A stretch of 64,000 nt of DNA from positions 1 to 64,000 of the forward strand of contig JBCCGR010000009.1 of the NCBI GenBank assembly GCA_039029195.1, given 5' to 3'. Every line of letters begins with the position of its first letter. Within the stretch, counting starts at the first letter, position 1. The notes beneath the pieces are model-generated. The model worked only from the letters and a program-made list of their open reading frames with translations. It ran no database searches and was not told where the DNA came from. The translations under genes were made by a program, and so were the position numbers. This document shows, piece after piece, positions 53,124 to 62,672 of the stretch. This DNA comes from JBCCGR01 sp039029195 (lineage in GTDB: Bacteria > Pseudomonadota > Alphaproteobacteria > Rhizobiales > Rhizobiaceae).

Positions 53124-55634
53124 TTACGCCCGCAGTTTTTCGTTTTCCGGATCGTAGGGGCTTTCCTCAATCACGGTCACCTTGTGACGCTGGCCCAAAA
53201 TCGTGATCTCCAGTTCCGTACCGAGGGCGCCAAGGTCAGGACGGACCATCGCAAGAGCAAGGGACTTGCCAAGCCGCCAGCCATAGCCACCAGACGTTGC
53301 ACGTCCGACCAACTCATCACCCTGATAGATCGGTTCTGACCCGCGCGCGTCAGCGTCTGTCACACCGTGCACTTCCATGGTTACAAAAACCCATTTGTCG
53401 CCCTCGCCGTGCCGCTTCACCAGAGCGTCACGCCCGATGAAGTCGCCCTTGTTCGGATGAACAAAGCGGTGCAACCCACTTTCATAGGCCGAATATTCGA
53501 TGGAGAGTTCGCGCGGGATCAGGCGATAGGATTTTTCCAGTCGCATGGAATCCATGGCGCGAATACCAAACGGCTTGATCCCGAATTCTTCGCCAGCTTC
53601 CATCACCACATCAAAGATCGTGTTCTGCATCTCGATCGGATGATGAATTTCAAACCCGAGCTCGCCCACAAAGTTCACCCGCATCAGATACGCATCAGCC
53701 AACCCGATGCTGAGCCGCTTGCCGGTCAGCCACTTGAAGTTCTCGTTGGAAAGATCGGTATCAGTGACCTTCTGCATCACCTCGCGCGACTTTGGTCCAG
53801 CGACCACCAGCACGCCCCATTGTGCCGTACAGGGGGTCACTTTGACCGAACCATCGGCAGGCAATGCCTTCATCAGATAGTCGTGGTCATGGCGCTCAAA
53901 AGCACCGGCGGAAACTAGATAGTAGCTGTTTTCCGCCGCCTTGAAGACGGTGAATTCAGCCCGCACGCCGCCGCGATCACTCAACATATGGCACAGGCCA
54001 AGACGTCCGACGGTTTTTGGAATGCGGTTGGCAAAGAGGCTGTCGAGCCATTCGCCAGCCCCTGCCCCGGTCACAATGCATTTGGCAAAGGCCGACATGT
54101 CGAGCATGCCGACACTATCGGCAACCGCTTTCACCTCATTGCCCACATGCTCAAAATAGTTGGAACGACGGAACGACCAGAATTCCTTCACGAGGCCAGA
54201 GTGATCAGGATCGGCGAAGTTCTTGTTGGTCAGCACGTTTTCGCGCTCGATTTCCTCTTCCTTGAAACCATAGCCTTGCGGTGCAAACCAGTTGGGGCGC
54301 TCCCAGCCGTAAACCGAACCGAACACCGCACCGAGGTCGCGCATGCGGTCATAGCAAGGGGTCGTCTTCAGCGGACGGCCAGCTTCGCGCTCCTCGTCCG
54401 GATAGTGGACCGAGAACACATTCGCATAGGCCTCTTCATTCTTATCCTTCAGATAGCCACGCGTTGCATAGGGGCCGTAGCGGCGCGGATCGACACCCAT
54501 CATGTCGATGGTCGGTTCACCATCCACAATCCACTCTGCCAGTTGCCAACCGGCGCCACCTGCAGCGGTCACGCCAAAAGAATGGCCTTCATTGAGCCAG
54601 AAGTTCTTCAGGCCCCACGCGGGACCAACGATGGGCGACCCATCCGGAGTGTAGCAGATCGCACCATTGTAGACTTTTTTGATGCCGGCTTCACCGAAGG
54701 CCGGTACAAGCTCCATCGCCTTTTCAATGTGTGGTTCCAGACGTTCCAGATCTTCCTGGAACAACTCATACTCAGACTCATCATCCGGTGCATCCACATA
54801 GCAGCACGGTGCACCCTTTTCGTAGGGCCCAAGGATCAAGCCGCCATTTTCCTCGCGCATGTACCAGGCTGAATCGGAATCGCGCAGAACCCCCATTTCC
54901 GGCAATCCAGCCTTCTGGCGTTCGATGATGTCGGGATGCGGCTCTGTGACGATATACTGGTGCTCAACCGGGATTGCGGGAACATCGAGGCCAACCATTT
55001 CGCCGGTCTTGCGCACAAAGTTGCCGGTGGCGGAAATCACATGTTCGCAGGTGATGTCGCCCTTGTCGGTGAGCACCGTCCAAAGTCCGTCAGCCCCCTG
55101 CTCAATACCGGTAACCGTTGCGTAGCGATTGATTTCCGCGCCCATGTCGCGCGCACCCTTGGCCATGGCCTGGGTCAGGTCGGCGGGCTGAATGTAGCCG
55201 TCCTCAGGATGCTGAATCGCACCGATGATCTGGGACGTATCGCACAGCGGCCAGATTTCCTTGACCTGATCCGGTGTCAGAATGTTCACGTCGATGCCGA
55301 TCGTCTTGGCGATGCCGGCATAGTACATATATTCGTCCCAGCGGTCTTTGGTGCGCGCCAGCCGAATGTTGGACACTTGACGCAGACCGGGATTCTGACC
55401 GGTTTCCGCCTCAAGTTTCTCGTAGAATTCAACCGAATATTTGTGAATCTGACCAACCGAGTAGGACACATTGAACAAAGGCAGCAAACCGGCAGCATGC
55501 CATGTGGAGCCGGAGGTCAGCTCCTTGCGTTCGATGAGAACAACATCATCCCAACCCTTTTTGGCCAGATGATAAAGCGTGGAAACACCGACCACACCAC
55601 CGCCGATCACCACCGCCCGAGCTCTATTGCGCAT
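53124..55634 (-). CDS. Dimethylglycine/sarcosine dehydrogenase-type FAD enzyme with GcvT domain, copy 2
   Basis: 836 residues with GAGGAAAG before the ATG. FAD fold from residue 7 (AVVIGGGVVGVSTLYHLAKKG), STWHAAG with His46 as the likely covalent FAD attachment, the FAO domain with HSFGVTAAGGAGWQLAEWIVDG, and the GcvT plus C-terminal barrel (ECVG-like region around FKWLTGKRLSIGLADAYLMRVNFVGELGFEIHHP and DARGSEPIYQGDELVGRATSGGYG). It oxidises an N-methyl amine, passing the one-carbon unit to THF. The GbdR-like gene nearby supports dimethylglycine. Paralogue of 5017-7452. Confidence 0.88.
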   Translation of the reverse strand: MRNRARAVVIGGGVVGVSTLYHLAKKGWDDVVLIERKELTSGSTWHAAGLLPLFNVSYSVGQIHKYSVEFYEKLEAETGQNPGLRQVSNIRLARTKDRWDEYMYYAGIAKTIGIDVNILTPDQVKEIWPLCDTSQIIGAIQHPEDGYIQPADLTQAMAKGARDMGAEINRYATVTGIEQGADGLWTVLTDKGDITCEHVISATGNFVRKTGEMVGLDVPAIPVEHQYIVTEPHPDIIERQKAGLPEMGVLRDSDSAWYMREENGGLILGPYEKGAPCCYVDAPDDESEYELFQEDLERLEPHIEKAMELVPAFGEAGIKKVYNGAICYTPDGSPIVGPAWGLKNFWLNEGHSFGVTAAGGAGWQLAEWIVDGEPTIDMMGVDPRRYGPYATRGYLKDKNEEAYANVFSVHYPDEEREAGRPLKTTPCYDRMRDLGAVFGSVYGWERPNWFAPQGYGFKEEEIERENVLTNKNFADPDHSGLVKEFWSFRRSNYFEHVGNEVKAVADSVGMLDMSAFAKCIVTGAGAGEWLDSLFANRIPKTVGRLGLCHMLSDRGGVRAEFTVFKAAENSYYLVSAGAFERHDHDYLMKALPADGSVKVTPCTAQWGVLVVAGPKSREVMQKVTDTDLSNENFKWLTGKRLSIGLADAYLMRVNFVGELGFEIHHPIEMQNTIFDVVMEAGEEFGIKPFGIRAMDSMRLEKSYRLIPRELSIEYSAYESGLHRFVHPNKGDFIGRDALVKRHGEGDKWVFVTMEVHGVTDADARGSEPIYQGDELVGRATSGGYGWRLGKSLALAMVRPDLGALGTELEITILGQRHKVTVIEESPYDPENEKLRA

Positions 55635-55939
55635 GATCTTTCCTCACATCCCACGCCAATTTATCTGGCACCTGTCATGTCCTGATCCGCAGTCTAATAG
55701 CTGATCCATTTGCGACAACGTAAAATGCGGACGCGACGGCATGTGGCACAAAGTACAGCCCCTAAAATTGCGCATATCTCATTGAGACTCTGTTCACCTC
55801 AACTCGATGAAACCGGAGCGTTTCCCTTCACTTTTGGTCAATCTTAAAGGTCTCGTCCTAGCCTGAGAGCGAAGGATGAGGACCAATTCACGTGCCGGAA
55901 AGAGCACGGGGTCAACGGACGACAGGGAACAGGCACGCA

Positions 55940-57388
55940 ATGAACGTCATTGCAAAAATCGAGGCATTGGAAGCGCCATTGTGCGTTGATCTGGATGGCA
56001 CGCTCATCCGGACGGATATGCTGCATGAGAGCCTCTTTGCCCTGATCCGCAAGAACCCTCTCATGGTCTTCATGATCCCGATCTGGCTCATGCGCGGTAT
56101 TGCTTTCATGAAGGCTGAGATCGCGAGCCGGGTGGAGATTGATGTTTCAACCCTCCCCTACAACACCGAGCTCGTTGCCTGGCTGGCCGCCGAAAGGCGC
56201 GACGGGCGGTCCATCTATCTCGCGACCGCCAGCAACAAAAAATTTGCTGAACAGATTGCCGATCATCTCGGACTTTTCGATGGTGTTTTCGCCTCCAATC
56301 AGACCACCAATCTGAAATCGCGCACCAAATGCAATAGCCTGCAAGAGGCCTTTGGCGATGGTGCCTTTGATTATGCAGGCAACGCCCAGGATGACATCGC
56401 AGTGTGGAAACACGCGCGCGAAGCAATCCTCGTTGCTCCCGACGGCCCGGCCAATGCCTGGGCATCCTACAATACGGGCAAGGTGCGCCGGTTCGAGGGT
56501 GTTCATGCCACGGCAAAGGATTGGCTGAAGGCCATTCGCATTCATCAGTGGCTGAAAAACAGTCTACTTTTCGTACCGATCGTTCTCGATCAACGGCTGT
56601 TCGACCTTCAGGCGCTTGGCGCAGTGATCGTTGGCTTTCTGGCCTTTGGGCTTTGCGCATCGAGCGTCTACCTGCTCAATGATCTCCTCGATCTGGAGAC
56701 CGACAGGCGTCATCCGACCAAGCAAAACCGCCCCATGGCGGCAGGTCGCATCTCTATTCAAAAGGCGGCCATCGCCTCAGGCACTTTGTGGATCGCGGCG
56801 TTCTCGATCGCCATCAGCCTTTCCTGGTGGTTCGCCGCCGTGCTCGCCACCTACTATGTGGCAACATTCGCCTACTCACTGTCGTTGAAGCGCATGCTTC
56901 TCATCGATGTGCTCACGCTGGCCGGGCTGTTCACGGTTCGCTTGTTTGCGGGCGGCGCGGCGGCAGGTCTGGAACTCTCCACTTGGCTCCTCGCCTTTTC
57001 CATGTTCTTTTTCCTGAGCCTGGCGCTGGTGAAACGGTTCGTTGAGCTTTCCCATCAGGACGAAAACGCAGGGCGGGCCGAGACCGGCCGCGGCTATCGC
57101 ACCGTCGACTATGAGACGCTCGCCCAGAGCGGCCTCGCGAGCGGTTTCGCTGCGGTGATGGTTCTGGCGCTTTATATCGATAGCGATCAGGTCAAGGAAA
57201 TGTTCCGCCATCCGGAACTCATGTGGCTTGTCTGCCCGCTGGTTCTCTACATCATCATTCGCATCTGGATCCTCGCCCGCCGCAACGAGATGAACGACGA
57301 TCCGGTGGTCTTTCTGCTCACCGACTGGCGCAGCCAGATCATGGTCGCAGCAGGTGCCATCGTCATGATTGGTGGGGCGCTGTTGTGA
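55940..57388 (+). CDS. HAD-phosphatase/UbiA-prenyltransferase fusion
   Basis: 482 residues from the ATG at 55940 (AGGGAACAGG upstream); a GTG 16 codons earlier is possible. The N-terminal HAD domain has DLDGTLIRTD (Asp17/Asp19). After about residue 195 come some eight membrane segments with the UbiA motif NDLLDLETDRRHP (about 247-259). This UbiA branch, as in Rv3806c and NoeC, joins phosphoribosyl pyrophosphate to polyprenyl phosphate; the HAD part would then remove the 5'-phosphate, a step performed by a separate enzyme in mycobacteria. The stop overlaps the DprE1-like start (GTGA). The sugar product is probably polyprenyl-phospho-ribose/arabinose, inferred. Confidence 0.85.
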   Translation: MNVIAKIEALEAPLCVDLDGTLIRTDMLHESLFALIRKNPLMVFMIPIWLMRGIAFMKAEIASRVEIDVSTLPYNTELVAWLAAERRDGRSIYLATASNKKFAEQIADHLGLFDGVFASNQTTNLKSRTKCNSLQEAFGDGAFDYAGNAQDDIAVWKHAREAILVAPDGPANAWASYNTGKVRRFEGVHATAKDWLKAIRIHQWLKNSLLFVPIVLDQRLFDLQALGAVIVGFLAFGLCASSVYLLNDLLDLETDRRHPTKQNRPMAAGRISIQKAAIASGTLWIAAFSIAISLSWWFAAVLATYYVATFAYSLSLKRMLLIDVLTLAGLFTVRLFAGGAAAGLELSTWLLAFSMFFFLSLALVKRFVELSHQDENAGRAETGRGYRTVDYETLAQSGLASGFAAVMVLALYIDSDQVKEMFRHPELMWLVCPLVLYIIIRIWILARRNEMNDDPVVFLLTDWRSQIMVAAGAIVMIGGALL

Positions 57389-58695
57389 GTGCCGCAACAT
57401 TTGACAGTTGGGGCCGTGTTCGCCGCGCAGATCGCAACGCCCAGACATTCTCCAAGACACTTGCGAACCAGTTGCTGAAGAAACAGCAGGGCGGCCTTCT
57501 CCCCTTTGGCAATGGCCGATCCTATGGCGACAGTTGCCACAATGATGTTGGTGCGCTCATCGACATGCGGGAACAATCGAGCATTCATGCACTTGATGAA
57601 TATTCAGGCGTTTTGACAGCAGATGCTGGCGTCATGCTGCATGAAATCATTGCGCATGTCCTGCCGAAAGGCTGGTTTCTACCCGTCACGCCGGGCACGC
57701 AACTCGTGACGCTGGGTGGCGCCATCGCAAATGATGTGCATGGTAAAAACCATCACCGGCGCGGGACCTTCGGAAATCACATTGAAGGCTTTGAACTGTT
57801 GCGCTCCGATAAGGGAACGCTGTGGTGTTCGCCGGAGCAAAACTCCGATCTGTTCCATGCAACCATTGGCGGTCTCGGCCTGACGGGCATCATCACCCGG
57901 GCACAGTTGAAGCTGATGCCGGTGCAAACCGCCGATATCGAGCAGAAGACCGTGCGCCTGAACCGGCTCTCTGATTTCTTTGAGCACATCGAAGATGCCG
58001 ATGCTGAAAACGAATATTGCGTTGCCTGGATTGATAGTCTCAGCCGTGGGTCAAAGATGGGGCGCGGTCATCTGCTACTTGGAAATCATGCGAAGGTTGG
58101 TAGCCGCGCTCCCATGAGCCCAAAGGCGCGGCTTTCTGTGCCCTTCACTCCACCCTTTGCGATGATCAACAGCCTGTCGCTAAAGGCGTTCAATTTTGCC
58201 TATTTCAACAAACTGCGCGAGGCGGAGCGCACAGACCGGGTTGGCTATTCCAGCTATTTTTACCCGCTGGACGGTGTCGGCAACTGGAACCGGCTCTACG
58301 GCCCACACGGCCTGTTTCAACATCAAAGTGTGGTGCCATTTGAGAACGGTGAAGCGATTGTTGCAAAACTGATTGAGGCCAGCCAGAAGGCCGGACAGGG
58401 ATCGTTTCTGACCGTTTTGAAACGCTTTGGAGAGGTCCCCTCGCCCGGCCTGCTGTCCTTTCCGAAGCCGGGTTTTACCCTGACACTCGATTTTGCAAAT
58501 TCCGGCCCGGCCACATTGAAGCTACTGGACCGGCTCGACGAACTAACGCTTTCAGCAGGTGGTCGGGTCAATCCGTACAAGGACGCCCGCATGGCGGCTT
58601 CAACCTTTCAGACCGGTTTTCCAAACTGGCGTGAGCTTGAAGCGCTTCGCGATCCGGCAATGATGTCAGACTTCTGGCGCCGCGTGACGGGGTAG
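57385..58695 (+). CDS. DprE1-like FAD-dependent polyprenylphosphoryl-ribose oxidase
   Basis: 436 residues from the GTG overlapping the UbiA stop; a start further left would lie in the UbiA gene. FAD-binding motifs LLPFGNGRSYGDSC and PVTPGTQLVTLGGAIANDVHGKNHHRRGTFGNHI match the VAO-type FAD domain of decaprenylphosphoryl-beta-D-ribose 2'-oxidase DprE1; the C-terminal part has SFPKPGFTLTLDF and GGRVNPYKDARM, with the Lys as in the DprE1 active site. It would oxidise the ribose C2' made by the HAD-UbiA protein. DprE2 is represented possibly by the epimerase at 61599. Confidence 0.87.
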   Translation: MSAATFDSWGRVRRADRNAQTFSKTLANQLLKKQQGGLLPFGNGRSYGDSCHNDVGALIDMREQSSIHALDEYSGVLTADAGVMLHEIIAHVLPKGWFLPVTPGTQLVTLGGAIANDVHGKNHHRRGTFGNHIEGFELLRSDKGTLWCSPEQNSDLFHATIGGLGLTGIITRAQLKLMPVQTADIEQKTVRLNRLSDFFEHIEDADAENEYCVAWIDSLSRGSKMGRGHLLLGNHAKVGSRAPMSPKARLSVPFTPPFAMINSLSLKAFNFAYFNKLREAERTDRVGYSSYFYPLDGVGNWNRLYGPHGLFQHQSVVPFENGEAIVAKLIEASQKAGQGSFLTVLKRFGEVPSPGLLSFPKPGFTLTLDFANSGPATLKLLDRLDELTLSAGGRVNPYKDARMAASTFQTGFPNWRELEALRDPAMMSDFWRRVTG

Positions 58696-58774
58696 CTATC
58701 AAGTTTGCGTCGTCTCCGTATGGCACACGAATTTCTCACTACAGGTGAGTTCTTATCCGCACCGCAGCTTAAGC

Positions 58775-58885
58775 TCCCCCACCTCATGGTGAGCCTGTCG
58801 AACCACGAGGTGGCCCGCTTGACTCGCTGCACGAAGGGTGGCCACACCCTCTCCTTCGACAAGCTCAGGATGAGGGAGTGGGCGG
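58775..58885. repeat. Family A intergenic repeat
   Basis: CCCACCTCATGGTGAGCC, TGTCGAACCACGAGGTGGCC, then CCACACCCTCTCCTTCGAC and AAGCTCAGGATGAGGG. It is nearly identical to the unit at 36225-36320, same strand. The 58696-59114 spacer has no gene; it probably carries the promoter of the GNAT gene. Confidence 0.6.
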
Positions 58886-59114
58886 AGCTCTGAAACTGCT
58901 CATCAGACCGTCAATACTTCTCCTTTTGGGCAAAAATGTAGGCAAACCAGTGCCCGCCGTCCCCGACTCAACTTCTCAACCAGGCGACTCAACTCGTTAA
59001 CCACCCGGCCTATTGTTCTGATTTCATTAAAATTTTAACGAAATCCACAACGCAAGACTAACGCCGATTTGCTACCGCTGATGCATCGTCAACCAGTCCA
59101 GTTCGTTGCATCTC

Positions 59115-60197
59115 ATGTACGAAATTTCCGTTGAAAATCAGTTCGATTTTTCGTGCAACGCCTATGCGACCTGCTTCGCAGAAAGCGATGCGACCGCATT
59201 TCAAAGCCCGGTCTGGCTCACACAGTTTTATGAGAAGCTGGTCGATGGAAAGCGCGCAGACCCGCTCATCATTACCATTCGCGAGCGGGCCTCCAACACA
59301 CTCGTTGGACTGATGCCGCTCACACGGCGCAAACTGCATGGCATCACATTGGTAGAGGCCGCCGATCTTGGAGTCACGGACTATACCGTACCGGCCATCC
59401 ATCGCGATCATCTGGAAGTGCTGACCAACAGTGATATCGTGAGCGCAGCCATCCGACGGGCAACGGGCTCTCACGACCATTTCCGCGTGAAGTCTGTACC
59501 AACAAACAGTCTCTCGGGCTGGTCCGTTGTGGGCGAACTCGCCTCTGCACCGACAGATTTCTCGGCCCACATGGCTGATCTGGGAGAGGATTTCGATGCT
59601 TTCCGATCCACCCAATGGTCAAACAGCCACCAGAAATACATTGATCGCAGAGCACGGCGCGCCGAGCGCGAAACCGATCTAAGTATCGAGCGGCTAGCTG
59701 AGCCGAGCGAAATTGAAAACGCGATTTCTGAACTCGCCGCATTGCGCGCCGGTCGCTTCGATGGCGACCCCATTCAGGATCCTGAAATTTGCGCCTTCTA
59801 TCAGGCTGTTGCGGTAACCGGTCATGCCGCCGGAAGCGCTGAAACCTGGCGGCTGACTTTTGACGGCGAAACCGGCGGCATCGTCTTCGGCATCACCGAC
59901 AAGAACCGGTTCTACTACCTGCTGATCGGGTGCGACTATGACCGGTTTGGCCGTCATTCACCCGGCCTGCTGATGTATGACGCGATCATGCGCGATTGGT
60001 GCGAGCGCGGCGGAACGGAATTCGATTTCACAATTGGTGACGAGCCCTTCAAGGCCGATTTCGGCACGAAGCCTTTGCAGATTTCCGCAGTCGCGAAAAC
60101 CGAAACGCTCAAAGGACATCTCGCAATACAGGGGAAGAACTTGCTCAGCCGCACGCGGCCGCAAATCGAACAATGGCTGAAGCGCAAATCGGCCTGA
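59115..60197 (+). CDS. GNAT acetyltransferase-like protein (CelD/BcsL type)
   Basis: 360 residues from the ATG at 59115; a TTG at 59106 is less likely. It shows the double GNAT-like fold of CelD/BioF2-type proteins in polysaccharide loci: AFQSPVWLTQFYEKLVDG, LVGLMPLTRRKLHGITLVEAADLG, ELAALRAGRFDGDPIQDPEI, LTFDGETGGIVFGITDKNRFYYLLIG, and EFDFTIGDEPFKADFGTKPLQI near the end. Such proteins acylate or modify sugars during surface glycan synthesis; the donor is uncertain. It is 13 bases before the PIG-L gene. Confidence 0.82.
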   Translation: MYEISVENQFDFSCNAYATCFAESDATAFQSPVWLTQFYEKLVDGKRADPLIITIRERASNTLVGLMPLTRRKLHGITLVEAADLGVTDYTVPAIHRDHLEVLTNSDIVSAAIRRATGSHDHFRVKSVPTNSLSGWSVVGELASAPTDFSAHMADLGEDFDAFRSTQWSNSHQKYIDRRARRAERETDLSIERLAEPSEIENAISELAALRAGRFDGDPIQDPEICAFYQAVAVTGHAAGSAETWRLTFDGETGGIVFGITDKNRFYYLLIGCDYDRFGRHSPGLLMYDAIMRDWCERGGTEFDFTIGDEPFKADFGTKPLQISAVAKTETLKGHLAIQGKNLLSRTRPQIEQWLKRKSA

Positions 60198-60210
60198 GGG
60201 GGACACAGAC

Positions 60211-61017
60211 ATGAAACAGGAATTTTTGAAAAACTCGGTCATCGTTGCCGCTCATCCGGACGATGAAGTGTTGTGGTTTTCCTCCATTCTCGACCAGGTG
60301 GGCCACGTGGCGATTGTCTATCAGGACTATTGGGCCGATCCCGAGATCGGCGAAAAACGCGCCCGCGCGATTGCCGATTTTCCGTTGAAAAACGTCACAT
60401 CCCTCGAGATCGAGGAAGCGGGAACCTGGGGCTGTGCCGACTGGAACAACCCTGTCGCCAATGATGTAGGTCTTGCCTTCACCCGTCAGGCGGACATTCG
60501 TTCGCTAAAACTGGCTTTGAAGAAAATGGCCTCAAAGCGGGTTGCCGCGGCAGCGAAGAACATCAGTTCTATTGGCGGCAAATATCGCAGCAATTACGGT
60601 GTCATTCGCGACGGCCTGCGGCCTATTCTGCAAGGTGCTGAAAACGTGTTCACCCACAATCCATGGGGTGAATATGGCCACGAAGACCATCTGCAGGTCC
60701 ACCGTGCAGTTGCCGAACTGCGCGATGAAATCGGCTTTCGCATGTGGATGTCGAACTATTGCTCGGACCGGTCGTTCAATCTCGCCACACGCTACTTTGA
60801 TGAGCAGGCCCCCAACTATCTCACACTGCCCACGAACCGGGCTTTGGCTGAACAGATCGCCGATCATTACAAGAAATATGACTGCTGGACCTGGGCCGAC
60901 GACTGGGACTGGTACGAAAGCGAGAGTTTCATGGAAACCCCGCGCGAACCGGCAAACACCAGCTCCCAGACACGCTCAATGCCACTCAACATGATCTGCC
61001 TGCCAAAGGCAGCTTAG
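60211..61017 (+). CDS. PIG-L family deacetylase
   Basis: 268 residues with GAGGGGGACA upstream. The zinc motif AHPDDEVL (14-21) and the later NPWGEYGHEDHLQVHRAV are the metal ligands and His of PIG-L/LmbE deacetylases. It removes an acetyl group from N-acetylated amino sugars, for example GlcNAc-lipid. Its partner is likely the GNAT gene upstream in the same glycolipid locus. Exact substrate unknown. Confidence 0.87.
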   Translation: MKQEFLKNSVIVAAHPDDEVLWFSSILDQVGHVAIVYQDYWADPEIGEKRARAIADFPLKNVTSLEIEEAGTWGCADWNNPVANDVGLAFTRQADIRSLKLALKKMASKRVAAAAKNISSIGGKYRSNYGVIRDGLRPILQGAENVFTHNPWGEYGHEDHLQVHRAVAELRDEIGFRMWMSNYCSDRSFNLATRYFDEQAPNYLTLPTNRALAEQIADHYKKYDCWTWADDWDWYESESFMETPREPANTSSQTRSMPLNMICLPKAA

Positions 61018-61143
61018 CAATTCATAAACCAGATCAAGCGGTTCTGCCGCACTGGTGAGATGATGGAAACGCTTCCGGTGATACGAATTCAGCCGGGACA
61101 AACCGGCTGACAAAAGCCGGACAGGGAACAGGGACGAAACAAA

Positions 61144-61602
61144 GTGGCTTATATCCACTTCATACTCTTTACCGTGCTCACCAATGCCGCCGCTCAGGTG
61201 ATGCTGAAGCACGGCATGCTGACGCTGGGCAATCTCACGCCAGCAGCACCGCTGACAGCGTGGTCGGCAATCCTATTGATCTTCAAGGTGGTATTTCACC
61301 CCTGGGTGTTTGCGGGGCTGTGTACATTCGTCATTTCAATGGCCTCGCACCTTTATGTTCTTTCAAAGGTGGAACTGAGCTTCGCCTATCCATTCCTGAG
61401 CCTTGCCTATGTGGCGGTCGCCGTGTTCGCCTGGGCCGTCTTCAAGGAAGACATGAACGCCTGGCGGATCGCCGGCATTGCGCTCATTTGCGCGGGCACA
61501 GTGCTCATCGCACAGGGTGGCGTGCCAGAGCCCACCGAGACCGCCGCGATAGAAACAAACGAACAATTTGCTCAATTTGCTGCTGAGGAGCAGACACGAT
61601 GA
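61144..61602 (+). CDS. EamA/SMR-type transporter, ArnE-like flippase subunit
   Basis: 152 residues from a GTG start. Four membrane segments: IHFILFTVLTNAAAQVMLK, WVFAGLCTFVISMASHLYVLS, SFAYPFLSLAYVAVAVFAWAV, and WRIAGIALICAGTVLIAQG. Four-TM EamA proteins of this type (ArnE/ArnF, YnfA-like) flip undecaprenyl-phosphate-linked aminosugars across the inner membrane. The stop overlaps the next ATG. It would export the lipid-linked product of this locus, as inferred. Confidence 0.82.
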   Translation: MAYIHFILFTVLTNAAAQVMLKHGMLTLGNLTPAAPLTAWSAILLIFKVVFHPWVFAGLCTFVISMASHLYVLSKVELSFAYPFLSLAYVAVAVFAWAVFKEDMNAWRIAGIALICAGTVLIAQGGVPEPTETAAIETNEQFAQFAAEEQTR

Positions 61603-62606
61603 AACACGTAATTTTTGGTGGTGACGGCTTTGTGGGCCGTCATCTGGCACAGGATCTGGTCCGCGATGGTGAAGAGGTGGTGGTTGCCGACATCGTCAAA
61701 AGCCCCCTCACCCACTATTCGAAGTGCCAGTTCATCAATCTGGATGTGACCGACGAGGCGCAGTTTTCGAAAGTCGACATTCGCCCGGAGGATGCGGTCT
61801 ACAATCTGTCGGCAAAAATGCTGAGCCCGATCATGCCACGCGCCAAGCGGCATGAGTTTTTCTGGCCGGTGAACTTTTACGGCACAAAAAACATCATTCA
61901 TGCCATGGACAAGGCAGGTGCCTCCAACCTGGTGCACTACACAACCGACATGATCTACGGGCACACGAAAACCGTGCCAATGTACGAAGATCACCCGGTT
62001 TCACCGCTTGGCGAATATGGCGAATCCAAGCTCGCCACCGAAGTGCTGGCGGAAGAATGGCGCCAGAAGGGCATGAACATCTCCCTGTTCCGGCCGCGCC
62101 TGATCATCGGTCCCGGACGCCTTGGCATCCTGGAAAAGCTCTTCAAGCTGGTGGACCTGAACCTGCCCGTTCCGATGATTGGATCGGGCAAAAACCCCTA
62201 TCAGTTCGTGTCGGTGTTTGACTGTGCGGAAGCTGCGCGTCTCGCCTGGAAATCCGGCTTTCCAAACGAGGCCTACAATCTGGGCTCCCGCAATCCACCT
62301 TCCGTTCGCAAGCTGCTTGGGCGCCTGATCGAAGAAGCCGACAGCCGCTCGATTCTGCTGCCAACGCCCGGTTGGGCCGTGAAGCGCACGCTGGACTTTC
62401 TCGATTTGATCAACCTGCCGATCATGGATCCCGAACAGTACCTCATCGCTGATGAAGAGTGCATTCTGGACTGTTCCAAGGGCGAGCGTGATTTGGGCTG
62501 GCGCGCCCGCTTCAGCGACGATGACATGCTGATTGCCGCTTACCGCGAATATGCTGAGAAGAAAAAGTCCGGCTCACCGAAAACAAGCCCACAACCGGCT
62601 GAATAA
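61599..62606 (+). CDS. NAD-dependent epimerase/dehydratase (extended SDR)
   Basis: 335 residues, ATGA overlap with the transporter. Rossmann motif GGDGFVGRHL (8-17), active site YGESK, and VFDCAEAARLA with AYNLGSRNPPSV in the substrate domain. It is an extended SDR such as UDP-glucose 4-epimerase-like or a ketoreductase. It may supply the sugar or reduce the keto-sugar made by the DprE1-like oxidase. Confidence 0.85.
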   Translation: MKHVIFGGDGFVGRHLAQDLVRDGEEVVVADIVKSPLTHYSKCQFINLDVTDEAQFSKVDIRPEDAVYNLSAKMLSPIMPRAKRHEFFWPVNFYGTKNIIHAMDKAGASNLVHYTTDMIYGHTKTVPMYEDHPVSPLGEYGESKLATEVLAEEWRQKGMNISLFRPRLIIGPGRLGILEKLFKLVDLNLPVPMIGSGKNPYQFVSVFDCAEAARLAWKSGFPNEAYNLGSRNPPSVRKLLGRLIEEADSRSILLPTPGWAVKRTLDFLDLINLPIMDPEQYLIADEECILDCSKGERDLGWRARFSDDDMLIAAYREYAEKKKSGSPKTSPQPAE

Positions 62607-62672
62607 GAACAACAATTCAGGGCGATGTCGCTTCAGGGAAGCGGTTTGCCCGGCCATCTGGAGCAATGAACA

